Shown here: in pieces, positions 33,885 to 43,946 of the stretch
How positions within the stretch are numbered: position 1 is the stretch's first letter
Layout: each line of letters begins with the position of its first letter
Assembly (NCBI GenBank): GCA_020137815.1
Contig: CM035353.1
Span: forward strand, 5,150,733-5,214,732
Direction: 5' to 3'
Origin: Hormiphora californensis
Taxonomy: Eukaryota > Ctenophora > Tentaculata > Cydippida > Pleurobrachiidae
Length of the DNA: 64,000 bases
Notes under the pieces: model-generated
What the model saw: only the letters and a program-made list of their open reading frames with translations
The model's database searches: none
What the model was told of the DNA's origin: nothing
Translations under genes and position numbers: made by a program

Positions 33885-33962
33885 TACCTCAAACAACTCG
33901 TCCACGCAATACCCCAGCACGGTTTCAACCTCGCTTCTTTGTGATGAGGTCAACCACTCTTC
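33885..33962 (-). CDS. Short exon-like block
   Basis: Follows acceptor-like AGATGGTAG; encodes EEWLTSSQRSEVETVLGYCV then DELFE and ends at GTATGTGTAG. It is adjacent to and upstream of the block at 33625-33865 on the minus strand, but only about 20 nt separate them, so one of the two splice sites may not be used. Confidence 0.35.
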
Positions 33963-34384
33963 CTACCATCTGATTTTCTTAACGGGAGGAGGGGGAAGTG
34001 TTTTAGAGACCCTTCTGGGGTTCTATCAGAGACCTAGAGTCGGCTGTCAAATTCCTCCTCTAATTCCATGTGAAACAATATTTGAATGGAGTGAGTGAAT
34101 GGCAAGTTGTCGCCTCCCACTGTGTACGGACACTCCTCAAAATGTAAATAAATGCATGTTGTTCCAGATCGAAATATAATAGTACCTTCCACATGATTAA
34201 ATACCTTCATTAATTCAACCCATGCTTGTTGTATTTTTCAACAGGGTGTATTATACTAAGACATGTGCTGAACTAATTCCTGTCGGCTGTCGAATTCCTA
34301 TTACCTTACCGCATTTGAGTTACTCGTTTCTGGGCTCGATGGTTGAAACGGACAGGGCGATGCTGGTAGTAATTTGAGCCTCGT

Positions 34385-34603
34385 CTAAAGTGTTGTCAGA
34401 CTGGGACACAGAAAAGTAGGATGTGATAAGATTAAATTCTTTTTTGGGTACAGCTGTACTCCATGGTCCTTGCAATAGTCCACAAGTTGTGGCACAACAG
34501 TGGAAGACACAGCTGTGTCCACACATTGTGTCCACAAATTCAGTGACATGTTTCCGGTTTCCCACTCTCCTATCCAGTTGGCCTCTCCCCGAACCCCCAT
34601 CAT
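34385..34603 (-). pseudogene. Fragment of the transposase-like family
   Basis: Carries TAVSSTVVPQLVDYCKDHGV, matching GAAVSSTVVDYCKDHGVHTD at about 6.45 kb. Surrounding sequence is frameshifted. Upstream (34683-34815) is the sequence shared with 26190-26340. Confidence 0.5.
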
Positions 34604-34815
34604 TTGAAACCTTGTCTCTATGTACCTTTATGCGATGGCCAGAGTTTCTTTTGCTTATTTCTCTAATCCTCGCAAGCTTTTGTAGAGTACATCTGTGGGG
34701 GAGGGGATGGGCCAACACTCAGCAGATGCTGCTTAATTTTTTTCAAGCTGTGCGATTTTCTCATAGAATAAATTGATCTCAATATATCTTTCTTGCAACA
34801 GACAGAACATTCACT

Positions 34816-35181
34816 ACCTATCATTTTTGTCTGCCTACTCTGAGTAGTCAGTGAGATAGGAAATGATTATTTTGTACACTTCACAGACCCACTTACTCGT
34901 GCCCTCGGCATAATATTCAAACTGTAACTTCTTCATCATTGGCGTGACAACGGAGATAGTGCTCTATTCACCGAAATGAAGAGCGTAGAATTGTTGATGG
35001 TCCTTGTCCCGGAGAGTGCTCTACTTACGGTTGCGAGGAGCTATTAACACAAATTTTATTTCATTTTATGAAATACAATTTGACAATTTGTATTGAAACA
35101 TGTGTAAACTGTTGAACTAAAACTTCCTTGTTTTACTTATCATATATCTCGTGGGATCTCGTGTCATTACCGATTTTTCAC
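34816..35181. other. No gene recognised
   Basis: AT-rich sequence; probably intron or intergenic DNA between exon relics. Confidence 0.35.
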
Positions 35182-35467
35182 CTGCTTCAAATACTCTGCC
35201 ATTTTGTCGTTGTGATTCTTGATGATATCCTTGAATAGGGCTATTAAGTCGGTGTAATGGAATATACCATCAGTTTCTGCATGCCCTATCACCTTATTAC
35301 AACAGTGCCGTGGACAGTATCCAACCGGAACAGTTGATCTTTTATTACAGTCTTTATTGTCGCTAATCCGGTACTTGATTGGTTTTCAACAGGAAAAGAG
35401 TGGTTCCGCACGGAGGCGGACGTGCATTCTCTACCGTCCGGGAGATTCCATTTGATGCCCTGGTGAA
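35182..35467 (-). pseudogene. Cysteine-containing exon relic
   Basis: After acceptor AATTCACCAG the frame GIKWNLPDGRECTSASVRNH runs to FPVENQ. After a one-base shift it continues KYRISDNKDCNKRSTVPVGY, CPRHCCNKVIGHAET and ALFKDIIKNHNDKMAEYLKQ, ending at GTGAAA. The EIKW/GIKW start is repeated in a similar block at about 35.85 kb, suggesting tandem exon duplication. Function unknown. Confidence 0.4.
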
Positions 35468-35593
35468 TTATTTTCTCCCCGTTATTAGGGAGTAAAAGAA
35501 GATAAATAGATATAACTAAGTAATAAAATTAGTACATTTTTATCAATCATGAAATTCAATGCCGTTGAGTGTTCATTCTCATGATATATTTCT

Positions 35594-35703
35594 TCTTCAG
35601 CGAAAATCAGATCGTAAATGCACGAGAATAATGAATTCCTTTTCAGGAAGCTGGGTGTACTTCCTTTCATCAAAGATCACAAGAGTATCGACCGGAACAA
35701 TTT
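35594..35703 (-). CDS. Exon-like block
   Basis: Minus-strand frame KIVPVDTLVIFDERKYTQLP then EKEFIILVHLRSDF, open for 37 codons after an AATCAAG acceptor-like site. It sits between the two GIKW/EIKW blocks on the same strand. Confidence 0.35.
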
Positions 35704-35759
35704 TTCTTGATTAAATCCGAGTCTTTACAAAGACTATTGGTATTGCAATGTTTCCATTT

Positions 35760-36130
35760 GATTCCCTGACCCCTGGTTGTACCGTCCGAGGGTGGACCCA
35801 TTTGATTTCCTGTTGGTTGGCCATGTTCAAATGTCGAGCAGCCAGTCTCTACATAGCCTGGGGGCAGCCGTGGTGCACAGGGTTTTTAGTTCCTCAAACC
35901 AGGGTACCTCCTTCATTCCCTTTATGCCGGGAACTTCATAGAGTTACTATTAATGCTTATTGATATTCGATCAATCCCAGCTATCCTTAACCTATGATTT
36001 CCTTCCTGCTGAGAAGAAAGTTCCATGTTAATTTTCTTCAATTCCCCAACTTGGTGTTGTAATTGGCTTACTTCCATAGCCTGGTTAACAATCTCTGAAC
36101 GGCCCCATCCTGGTGAAAAAAATCCATAAA
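35760..36130 (-). pseudogene. Coiled-coil-like exon and following blocks
   Basis: Acceptor TTTTTTTCACCAG precedes WGRSEIVNQAMEVSQLQHQV, GELKKINMELSSQQEGNHRL, a heptad-like amphipathic segment. Further along in another frame are MKEVPWFEELKTLCTTAAPR and QQEIKWVHPRTVQPG. The frame changes imply indels or small introns. Unrecognised product. Confidence 0.35.
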
Positions 36131-36329
36131 CAGTACATAAATATTTAGTTACTGATATCTCCATAATTTTTAATCGTTAATCCTTATCATAATCGTTCCT
36201 TATTCGGCACTATTAAAGGGAGTTTATTCAGAAGAAAATCTCAACTATTCACAACGACACAACGTTTTATGTTAGCAGTATGTCCATTCTCCATGGCAGA
36301 ATCATATTGTTTTTTTTAAATGAAAGCCC

Positions 36330-36660
36330 GCAGAAAAGCGAACTTTACATGACGTTGTTTGCTTAAAATCACCCACTGGTGATCCTTGAACAACTGTAGT
36401 AGACATAATTTCCGACATGATGTTGCCCTTTCGGCAATCCTTTCAGTACATAATAAGATATGATAGCGCTAGATTTATATTTATGAATTGCGAGGAGAAC
36501 AGGTTTATTTTTCTAAATTTACTTGATATTATTCGACAGCTCCAACGACTCCCATCATATTGATTTATAAATGTCTCCCACCCAAAATAGTTCAACCTAA
36601 TAAAAATATGTCACCCAGTTGTTGTCCCCATCAGTTTTTTCCTAAGTTTGATTTCCGTCA
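36330..36660 (-). pseudogene. Degenerate duplicate of the exons at 36831-37135
   Basis: CGGCAATCCTTTCAG, AGATATGATAGCG and GTCCCCATCAGTTTT recur in the same order as in 36895-37135, but the reading frames are broken (TEIKLRKKLMGTTTG then stop). It is a decayed tandem copy of that exon pair. Confidence 0.5.
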
Positions 36661-36830
36661 GTTAGAACAGAGCTTTTCTAAATCAGCTTTTATAATCAAA
36701 TTTTGGACAGCTAGTTTTAAAATTGCTTGATGGAATACATGCAGGAACTTTGGAAATGGACGTGGACTTTCGCGTATGATGAGATAATGAACATAAAGTC
36801 GTTCGAGGATCATGTGATTTCGTTACTTAC

Positions 36831-36911
36831 CGACCGGCAATCCTTGGACCTCGGCCTCATTAGCTGCTTCAGCCAACAGTTTCGTAACCCGATTTTCCGC
36901 AATCCTTTCAG
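36831..36911 (-). CDS. 81-bp internal exon, unrecognised
   Basis: Acceptor TATCTTAG and donor GGTCG|GTAAGTAAC flank 81 nt (2 + 26 codons + 1) encoding ERIAENRVTKLLAEAANEAE then VQGLPV. The helix-forming peptide and consensus donor support a real exon. It belongs with the block at 37038-37135, although phases between them do not match exactly. Confidence 0.45.
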
Positions 36912-37037
36912 CTAAGATATGATAGCGTTACGCTCCAGTTACAAATTGGAAACTGACGCCAGGTTGTAACTGGGGCCTTATATTTGAATTTAGAAATTGC
37001 CAGTGAAATGAACATAAATTTATTTAGTTACTTACAC

Positions 37038-37135
37038 GTCTTGTGAAAAGATATATGATATGACAGCTCCATCGACTCCCATCTTCATAAACCATCCAAT
37101 TTGTGTCCCCATCAGTTTTGATCTAAGCTGGATTT
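37038..37135 (-). CDS. Exon-like block with GTAAGT donor
   Basis: Encodes TEIQLRSKLMGTQIGWFMKM then GVDGAVISYIFSQD and ends at ACGT|GTAAGTAAC. A broken duplicate lies about 480 bp downstream at 36540-36660. Product unknown. Confidence 0.4.
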
Positions 37136-37556
37136 CCGTCCGGGGTCTTGGGATAAAGCCGGGCTGCAGAGCTCTGTAAAGATCCAGCAAAAGGAAGAGT
37201 GGGAAAGAAGAGGAACTTCTGTATACCTCATAGCTGATAATGTGTCCAGTATCTGAACTAGTTGGTCCAGATCAACGGAGGGGAGCAGGAGCTAGGGGCT
37301 TTTATCATCACACAGGTCTGTTGGGATGAGGGAAGGGTTTTAGAGGAGGTAAGAGAAATTAGAGTGGGAAAAAAGAGAAACTTAGTGATTCATGACTCCT
37401 AGATTCTGTGGCAGGTCGGAAGAATCTCGACACGCTATTACAGTACTGTAATAACTCACTATTACAGTACTGTAATAGCGAGGCCCTGTAATAGCGGCCC
37501 CTGTAATAACTCGCTATTACAGTACTGTAATAGCGATACCTTGTAATAGTGATTAG

Positions 37557-38307
37557 CTATTACAGCAGTACCCTCGTATCAGTTCACATTGTAAGCGGTT
37601 CCGCCGCTAATGAGGTTTACCGAATCGTGAGCAGTACCCCGTATCGGTTGATATTGTAAACAGTTCCGCCGCTAATGAACTACACTGAATCGTGAACCGA
37701 TACGGAGTGTACTGCGTATCGGTTCACACACCAAACTAGTGCCCTCTCTATCCCTCTCAGCTATCTCTCTATCTCTGTCTCTCTCTGTCTCTGTATCTCT
37801 GTCTCTCTCCTTTCTCACGTTGCACAAGCATACAATGCTTAAATCATGACATGTGATTCGTTAAGATCATGTGCTTATTATAACGGGGGGGGGGGGGGGG
37901 GGTATGGTGACAAATGGAGATGCTGACATACCCCAAATGGTCAGATAAGTCACCATGATACCCCCCCCCCTTTCATGTTAAGCACATGATCTTAACGAAT
38001 CACGTGTCATGATTTAAGCACGTTAAGGTCGTGCAACGTGAGAAAGAGGGACAGAGACACAAAGAGATAGGGACAGTGATAGGGATAGAGCGATAGCTGA
38101 AAGAGACAGAGAGGGGATTAGTTTCGTGTGTGAACCGATACGGAGTACACTGATCCGTATCGGTTCACGATTCGGTAATCGGTATAGCTCATTAGCGGCG
38201 GAACTGTTTACAATATCAACCGATACGGGGTACTGCTCACGATTCGGTAAACCTCATTAGCGGCGGAACAATGTGAACTGATACGAGGGTACTGCTGTAA
38301 TAGCTGA
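37557..38307. repeat. Large palindrome with poly(G)/poly(C) core
   Basis: Arms begin CTATTACAGCAGTACCCTCG and contain GTTCCGCCGCTAATGAGGTT and CGTATCGGTTGATATTGTAA, with inverted matches near 38150-38307. Inner arms hold TTAAGATCATGTGCTTA. The centre has a long G run (about 37886) and a C run (about 37963). Confidence 0.85.
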
Positions 38308-38329
38308 TCACTATTACAGGGCATCTCTA

Positions 38330-38637
38330 TTCAATCAATCAATCAATCAATCATAACACCGCTCGGTGGCGGGGTGCCTCTTTATTACTGGGCAAAATAA
38401 TAATATTTAATAATGTATATATAAAAATATAAAATATATAAAAATATAAAATAAGTTTGTGAACACGGCAACTTTGAGGTGGGGTGGAGATCACATTTCA
38501 TTGGCTTGCTGTCTGGTTTGTTTGTGGAGATAAGGAGAGATGAGGCACAAGAGGGGGAGACAAGTTAGGGAGAGATGAGAGAAGCACTTTGAGAGAGAAA
38601 GGGGGGAGAGAGCGAGAGAGAGAGAAAGGGGGGAGAG

Positions 38638-38710
<73 letters not shown>

Positions 38711-38760
38711 GAGAAATAGGTAGGGAGAGAAATAGGTAGGGAGAGACAGGTAGATACAGG
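38330..38760. repeat. Microsatellites: (AATC)n and (GA)n
   Basis: CAATCAATCAATC at about 38330-38352, an AT-rich TATAAAAATATAAAA run (38405-38450), and (GA)n interrupted by GGGG and AT at 38600-38765. They lie just beyond the LINE 3' end. Confidence 0.9.
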
Positions 38761-38942
38761 GAGAGAGATTATAAAGGGATAGGGCCGAAGGATAGGAGAT
38801 GTTGGCAGTGAAATTAGTAGAGATAGTCTAGATAGCTGAGATGGTCATTTGATTATTTCCATTGAGAAATTTGTTGGTGACCACTCGTCGGTCTCGTTGC
38901 TATAGCTATGTGGGAGGCTTTGTAAAGTAAGTAGATATCTAG

Positions 38943-41137
38943 TTAGTAAATTTTTAAAGGGGTTAAAGAAGTAGTCCTTGAGATGGCGTTGTGATGTTTT
39001 TTATTATTATTATCTGTGTTGAGGGTGGCATTTGCACATGGCACGATATGATTATACAGAATAGGGCCTATGTAAGCAGCCTGTCTTTTTGATCGCTCTA
39101 GTCGGAACTCGGGAACATCGAGTATTTTAATTGGGAGACTAGTGGATCTAGTGTAATACTGGGGCGCAGAGGTGGGGGATGTTGGAGAGAATAGTAACTG
39201 GATGTTGTCAGGAGCAACTTTTAGTCTGGTTTTTTGGATTAAACATAGGATTGATTTTGTGATGATGTTGGGTAGTGCTAAAAGTTTGTGGGCGGTGAAG
39301 ATAGGTTTAGTGTGGGAGGGGATGGTACCTGATTTGCTGTCGTAGAAGAGTCTGGATTTGCTATTGAGGGCCCTGACACCTTTTTTTTGGGCCGAGAATA
39401 ATGGTTTCAGTGAATTCTGGGATGCGGTTCCCCAAACGGATGCACAGTAGAGCAGATGTGATTCGATAAAGCTGTTGTAGAGGCACTTGAGAGACTTGAG
39501 AGGCAGTACTCCTCGCATTTTGTATAAGATGCCTGCGTTGCGACCTACTTTTGCGGCTAGCGCTGTGACATGATGTTTCCAGCTTAAATTAGAGTCTATG
39601 ATTACCCCGAGGAACTTAGCATGATCGGTCGCTATTATTTTGACGCCTCCGAGATGGATTTGTAGTTCGGAGACTCGTGATCGATCCCTGTTGGTGAATA
39701 CGAGAAGCTTTGTTTTGCCTATATTGAGTTTAAGCCCGTTACCGCCAACCCATCTATCCACCGCGAGAAGAGCTCGGTTGACTCTCTCTTCTAGCTCTTC
39801 GAAACTGTCGGCTGATATGATGAGATTGGAATCGTCCGCGAATATGAAGAATTTGGCTAAAGGAACTGCAGCTGGAAGATCATTAATATAGATAAGAAAT
39901 AGAGTCGGGCCCAGATTTGAGCCCTGGGGAACGCCGTGTTTTATGACACGATCTTCGGAGTTATTGTTATTGACACAGACATATTGCATTCTTTGACGCA
40001 AGTAAGACGAGAACCATTCTAGGTTGCTACCTCTGACTCCGTAATGCTCTAATTTATGTAAGAGAAGACGGTGATCTACCATATCGAAGGCCTTGCTAAA
40101 ATCTAATAGGAGTAGTGCGGTTACTTTTTTGCGTTCGAGGGCTCGGATAATGGCATTTTGTGCTTCCAGAATAGCGTGCTCGCAGGAATGTGACCTTCTG
40201 AAACCATATTGTGATGTGAATAAAATATTATTAGTGTTTAAGTGCTTCGTAAGGCGGGTTAACATAATTTTTTCATAAATTTTTGAGAATGTGGGAAGTA
40301 GAGAGATTGGTCGGTAGTTGGCGATATCTGTGCGTGAGCCCTGTTTGAATAGGGGAATGACTTTGGCTTTCTTTAATTTACTGGGGAAAATACCCTGGGC
40401 GAGGGATGCCGCTACTGTGTGTTGCAGGATATTGGAAATGGGATCTACTGCGGCTTTTAGAGGTGCTATTCCCGTGTCGGAGGTTGCTCGTATTTTCAGC
40501 GACTTAACAGTCTCTTTTATTTCTAGTACTGTTACGGGTTCTAGCGACATGTTAGATTTACATCTTGTATCTGGCGAGAGGCTAGGTTGAGAGCAGGAAG
40601 GGTTACTGGAAGAATCTTTTAGTTTCTGTGCTATGTTGGTGAAGTAGTCATTGAACGCCTCAGCTATTTTCGTGTTGCTGGTTATAGTTTCGCCTTCATA
40701 GTCAATCTTACTGATCTGAGCTTTGGCCTTACGTGTTCTATTCAGGAGCTGGTTTATTAATTGCCATTGCTTTTTGCAATCACTACTATGACGTTCCATG
40801 TACTGATTGTAGTAGCGGTGTTTTGCAATACGTATGTGTTTATCTACAAACTTTTTCATACGTGTGTAATAAAATTTGTTTTGAGGAGAGGGATGGAGGA
40901 CAAATTTGCTGTAAAGGCGATTTTTGCGGGCACACGCACAGCGCAGCCAATCAAGAATCCAGGGTTTATTCTCCCGTTCCTTGCGTCGCTTTGGTTTACT
41001 AAGGGGAAAGCATTTATTGTAGACACGTGTGTATTCTTCATAAAATTTATTGAATTTTTGGTCTGCATCTTCTACTAGGTTCAAAAAGTCCCAGTCGATA
41101 TTATTGATTTCATGGACAAAATTCTGGGTGGCCTGTG
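38943..41137 (-). CDS. CR1/L2-like LINE reverse transcriptase ORF, 5'-truncated
   Basis: About 731 open codons. The frame is open from the edge of the host element (HEINNIDWDFLNLVEDADQK) and an ATG-like start lies at 41084. The RT core is complete: VIPLFKQGSRTDIANYRPIS, QYGFRRSHSCEHAI, ALLLLDFSKAFDMVDHRLLL (motif A), GVPQGSNLGPTLFLIYINDL (motif B), FIFADDSNLIISADS (catalytic FADD) and KFLGVIIDSNLSWKHHV. There is no RNase H, as in the CR1/L2 group. The endonuclease is missing, because truncation occurred exactly at the junction with the host repeat. The intact RT suggests a recent insertion. Confidence 0.9.
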
Positions 41138-41264
41138 TACAGTACTATAATAGCGAGTTATTACAGGGGCCGCTATTACAGGGCCTCGCTATTACAGTAC
41201 TGTAATAGTGAGTTATTACAGTACTGTAATAGCGTGTCGAGATTCTTCCGACCTGCCGATTCTG

Positions 41265-41790
41265 TATTATACCTGAACACTGGTGATTGCAGGTGAACTG
41301 TCCGAACGCTGGTTCCTACTGCGTTGGGGTAGGAGTTGTGTAGAAACTGAAGATATGTGGCATCGTCTGCAGGAACTTTTGGGGTCGTGGAATATAACCT
41401 ATCAGGCCGGGTGTATTCAGGTTTAGGTGACACTAATACTTTCTCAACTGCGTCAGCCTTTTCACGATCTTCGATATAGAAGAGCTGCCTGCTAATTATG
41501 GAGAGGTACTCCTGTGTGGAGCATTTGTTTTTCTCCGCCTCCGCCACGATGAGCTCACGGACCTGTTGAGTTCTTCGTCTCTGCTGTCTTTCCCCACAGT
41601 CTGGTAAGGGGAGATAAAACTCTCGAGATGGAGATTCTTCTGCGTCCAGGACGCCGTCCACTGTTCCAGGAGGCTGATCAGATTCAGGTACAGCTGTATT
41701 CAAAAATTTCGATTGGATCGTGCTGTTCTTATAATGAAACAGATAGCTCTTACAGAGGCGATCAATTTCAATGTCCGTGTATACCCCCCC
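41265..41790 (-). CDS. Exon at sulfotransferase locus, interrupted by the 8-bp-TSD element
   Basis: Open frame with YTDIEIDRLCKSYLFHYK, EFYLPLPDCGERQQRRRTQQ, QLFYIEDREKADAVEKVLV and PNAVGTSVRTVHLQSPVFRY, then the transposon boundary. The first motif could correspond to the C-terminal L..LY..Y..D/H..F segment of carbohydrate sulfotransferases, which would make this the next exon after 42032-42646; that link is inference. A diverged copy of the first motif is at about 10.2 kb. Its reading frame runs into the inserted element, so the gene is probably disrupted. Confidence 0.45.
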
Positions 41791-42026
41791 CCCTCAATCT
41801 GTCTCTCTGTTTACCTGGGCATTAATGAGCTTTAAGCGCCAAAGAGAAATGACCTCGTTTTAGCCCTTATTAGGTTTTCGTCGATCTCATCCTGGGGGTG
41901 GATCTCATCATGGGGTCGATCTCATCCCGGGGGGTGGATCTCATCCTGGGGGTGGAGTTAGAGGGAATATTAAGTGATATCAAAACACAGCCCCCTCAAT
42001 CTTTCACTCTCCTCTGTTTACCTGGA
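41780..42026. repeat. Direct repeat, copy 1
   Basis: CAATCTGTCTCTCTGTTTAC, AATGACCTCGTTTTAGCCCT and TGATATCAAAACACAGCCCC recur in order at 42790-43004. Copy 1 additionally contains three GGGTGGATCTCATCC-type repeats. The two copies flank the sulfotransferase exon. Confidence 0.85.
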
Positions 42027-42031
42027 CCTGG

Positions 42032-42646
42032 TTACTCGTATGGGATTGTTTTAGACATCTCCTTGGCTTCGTTTAACATGTTGTCTCTTCTGCTATCTTC
42101 GAAGGATATAAATCTATGATGCCGCACAATATCATTAAAAACCTTATCTCTATAGGGGTTCCCTGGTGCTAGAGCTTGGATTTTATCACGATACGCCGAG
42201 AGAACTCGATCGAAAGGGTTTCGCACGGTTAACAGTTTAGGAGTTCCTGTAGGTGCTTTAGTTTTGTGAACTCCCTTCTCTCTCCATTCGCCTGCCCCAA
42301 TATCGTCACAGATGTTAGCACTAAAGTATGGCGGACAAAAGTGGGCCTCGGTAAAAGAACTGGCAGCTTTGAAAATGGGGCAATAAACAATACCCTTCTT
42401 TTCTGTCTTGTCCAAAAACCATGTTTCACTTGGGACGGAGACTTGTCTGTATTGTTTCAGACTCTTACACCGCTCCTGGACTAATTTCCTGCGCTCTTTA
42501 ATTAGTTCTAAAAATGTCTCAGAATCGGTGGAACAATTCGTTGGAGGGGGTTTTAACCTTGGTTCACACACCGGTTCCGAGATGGGTTCAGTGGGTAGTT
42601 GGGCGGGGTTAGTCGGTTCTAACACATCTTTTTGATGTACATACAT
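42032..42646 (-). CDS. Carbohydrate sulfotransferase exon (Sulfotransfer_2 family)
   Basis: Encodes a proline-rich stem (PAQLPTEPISEPVCEPRLKP) and then the PAPS-binding motifs: IVYCPIFKAASSF (5' phosphosulfate loop, with the K and S) and LLTVRNPFDRVLSAYRDKI (3' phosphate-binding R..R..S). This order and spacing match Golgi carbohydrate sulfotransferases of the CHST8-14 group, which transfer sulfate from PAPS to glycans. About 204 codons lie before an in-frame stop. A donor GA|GTAACC just before the stop may lead to the exon at 41790. The middle acceptor-binding region is not seen, and the start is uncertain. Confidence 0.7.
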   Translation of the reverse strand: MYVHQKDVLEPTNPAQLPTEPISEPVCEPRLKPPPTNCSTDSETFLELIKERRKLVQERCKSLKQYRQVSVPSETWFLDKTEKKGIVYCPIFKAASSFTEAHFCPPYFSANICDDIGAGEWREKGVHKTKAPTGTPKLLTVRNPFDRVLSAYRDKIQALAPGNPYRDKVFNDIVRHHRFISFEDSRRDNMLNEAKEMSKTIPYE

Positions 42647-42789
42647 TATTAGAGCATATTGTTTTCTTCACCGGTTCCGAGATAGGATGGTGAAGTAGGA
42701 GTGCCCCTAATGGGGGTGAGAGGATTAGGTGGAGTTAATAGAGGGAATAGAACTGAATTGTGGATTTGGGGTGGAAACGGAGTGTGATA

Positions 42790-43004
42790 CAACCCCCCCC
42801 CCCCCAATCTGTCTCTCTGTTCACCTGGGCATTAATGAGCTTTAACGCCAAAGAGAAATGACCTCGTTTTAGCCCTTTTAGGTTTTCGTCGATCTCATCC
42901 TGGGGGTGGATCTCATCCTGGGGGGGGAGTTAGAGGGAATATTAAGTGATATCAAAACACAGCCCCCCCCCCTCAATCTTTCACTCTCCTCTGTTTACCT
43001 GGTT
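42790..43004. repeat. Direct repeat, copy 2
   Basis: Second copy of the 41780-42026 sequence with fewer internal GGGTGGATCTCATCC units and C-run length changes. Confidence 0.85.
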
Positions 43005-43263
43005 ACTGGCCGTCACGGTTCGGGTTGGGTTCCGGTTTGAAACGTATAACATTGTTTCTTTTATCCTTCAGTGATATTCTTTCTCTGGTAATCAGGAGTC
43101 GGTGTGCTCTCATGATCCCAGCATAGGAAGGAAGGAATTTTTAAGGAATTGGTTGGTCTTCATAACTTCCTCGCCTAAACACTAGTGTAGAACAGCGTTG
43201 GTTGGTGTTTGACGGAAGGATTTTATGAGGTCCCCTGCTGTCCAGTCCACGTTGTTATGGGGA

Positions 43264-43632
43264 AGGTGGTTTAGAAGATATTGGGAGATATGTTGATGCA
43301 ATTAGCATCAGAATTTGATGCCAGGTTTCTCCAGTACTCAACCTATCTCCCAATATCGTCAGACTCAGTCTAAACCGCCTGGGAGTGGAGCAAAAACTCT
43401 CGGAAGCCAGATTATAGATTTGACTTCAGTGTCAATTTTGACCCACTTCCTGTTGACAGACAAACTTCTGGGGTATTTTCCAGTATATTAGGATCAATTT
43501 GTAGTCTTTTGCGACAAACCGGATGCAAATCGATCCAGTGGATCGCGTGCAACATCCCTTGAAAGAAACGACCCTTTTTTGGGGGCGGAGCGGATACCTG
43601 TGTGCGGGGTCGCGCCAGGTGTCTGTCACCAA
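43264..43632. mobile_element. TTGGTGAC family (MULE-like) fragment
   Basis: Ends with CAGGTGTCTGTCACCAA at 43632 and contains GGATGCAAATCGATCCAGTG and CACTTCCTGTTGACAGACAA, the interior seen at 46924, 47340, 53845 and 63700. The left terminus is missing, so it is a truncated copy. Open frames in it (ENTREVCLSTGSGSKLTLKS in sister copies) recur only because the repeat does. Confidence 0.75.
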
Positions 43633-43851
43633 GATATAAACGGGCCATATAAACGGTAGAGTATGGTAAAAAAGGTGCAGGAAATGAAGAAATACAGTCA
43701 ATAGGCGTCCGGAAGGATGAAAATTCGATGGAAGTGTCGAGATGAATGTTGGTCACGTCACGCAATCCCCTTGTACATAGCACGTGACGAAGTCGCGCCA
43801 CCTCCCGACGTAGCTGTCAGCTTCGCTGCCAAAGATGAATGTTGGAAAAAC

Positions 43852-43946
43852 ATATAAAAAGGGTTAAAAAAGGCTAAAAAAGCTAACATAAAAAAGGCCA
43901 TCAACCAAAATCAGGGTACCATTAGCCTTTTTTAGGGCTGGAGCCC
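43852..43946. repeat. Partial copy of the 20441-20647 family
   Basis: Shares AAAAAAGGCTAAAAAAGCTA, CAGGGTACC and TTTTTTAGGGCTGGA, ending in a C run. Confidence 0.65.

Larger units (their letters stand above)
37410..41257. mobile_element. 3.85-kb element with 8-bp TSD carrying a palindrome and a LINE
   Basis: The direct repeat GATTCTGT (37402-37409 and 41258-41265) flanks perfect terminal repeats GGCAGGTCGGAAGAATC. Both subterminal zones (37430-37560 and 41137-41240) carry repeats of the 16-bp palindrome ATTACAGTACTGTAAT. Inside are a 750-bp palindrome and a LINE (minus strand) which evidently inserted later. An 8-bp TSD points to an hAT-type mobiliser. No transposase is encoded. It splits the minus-strand gene at 41265-41790. 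Confidence 0.85.
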
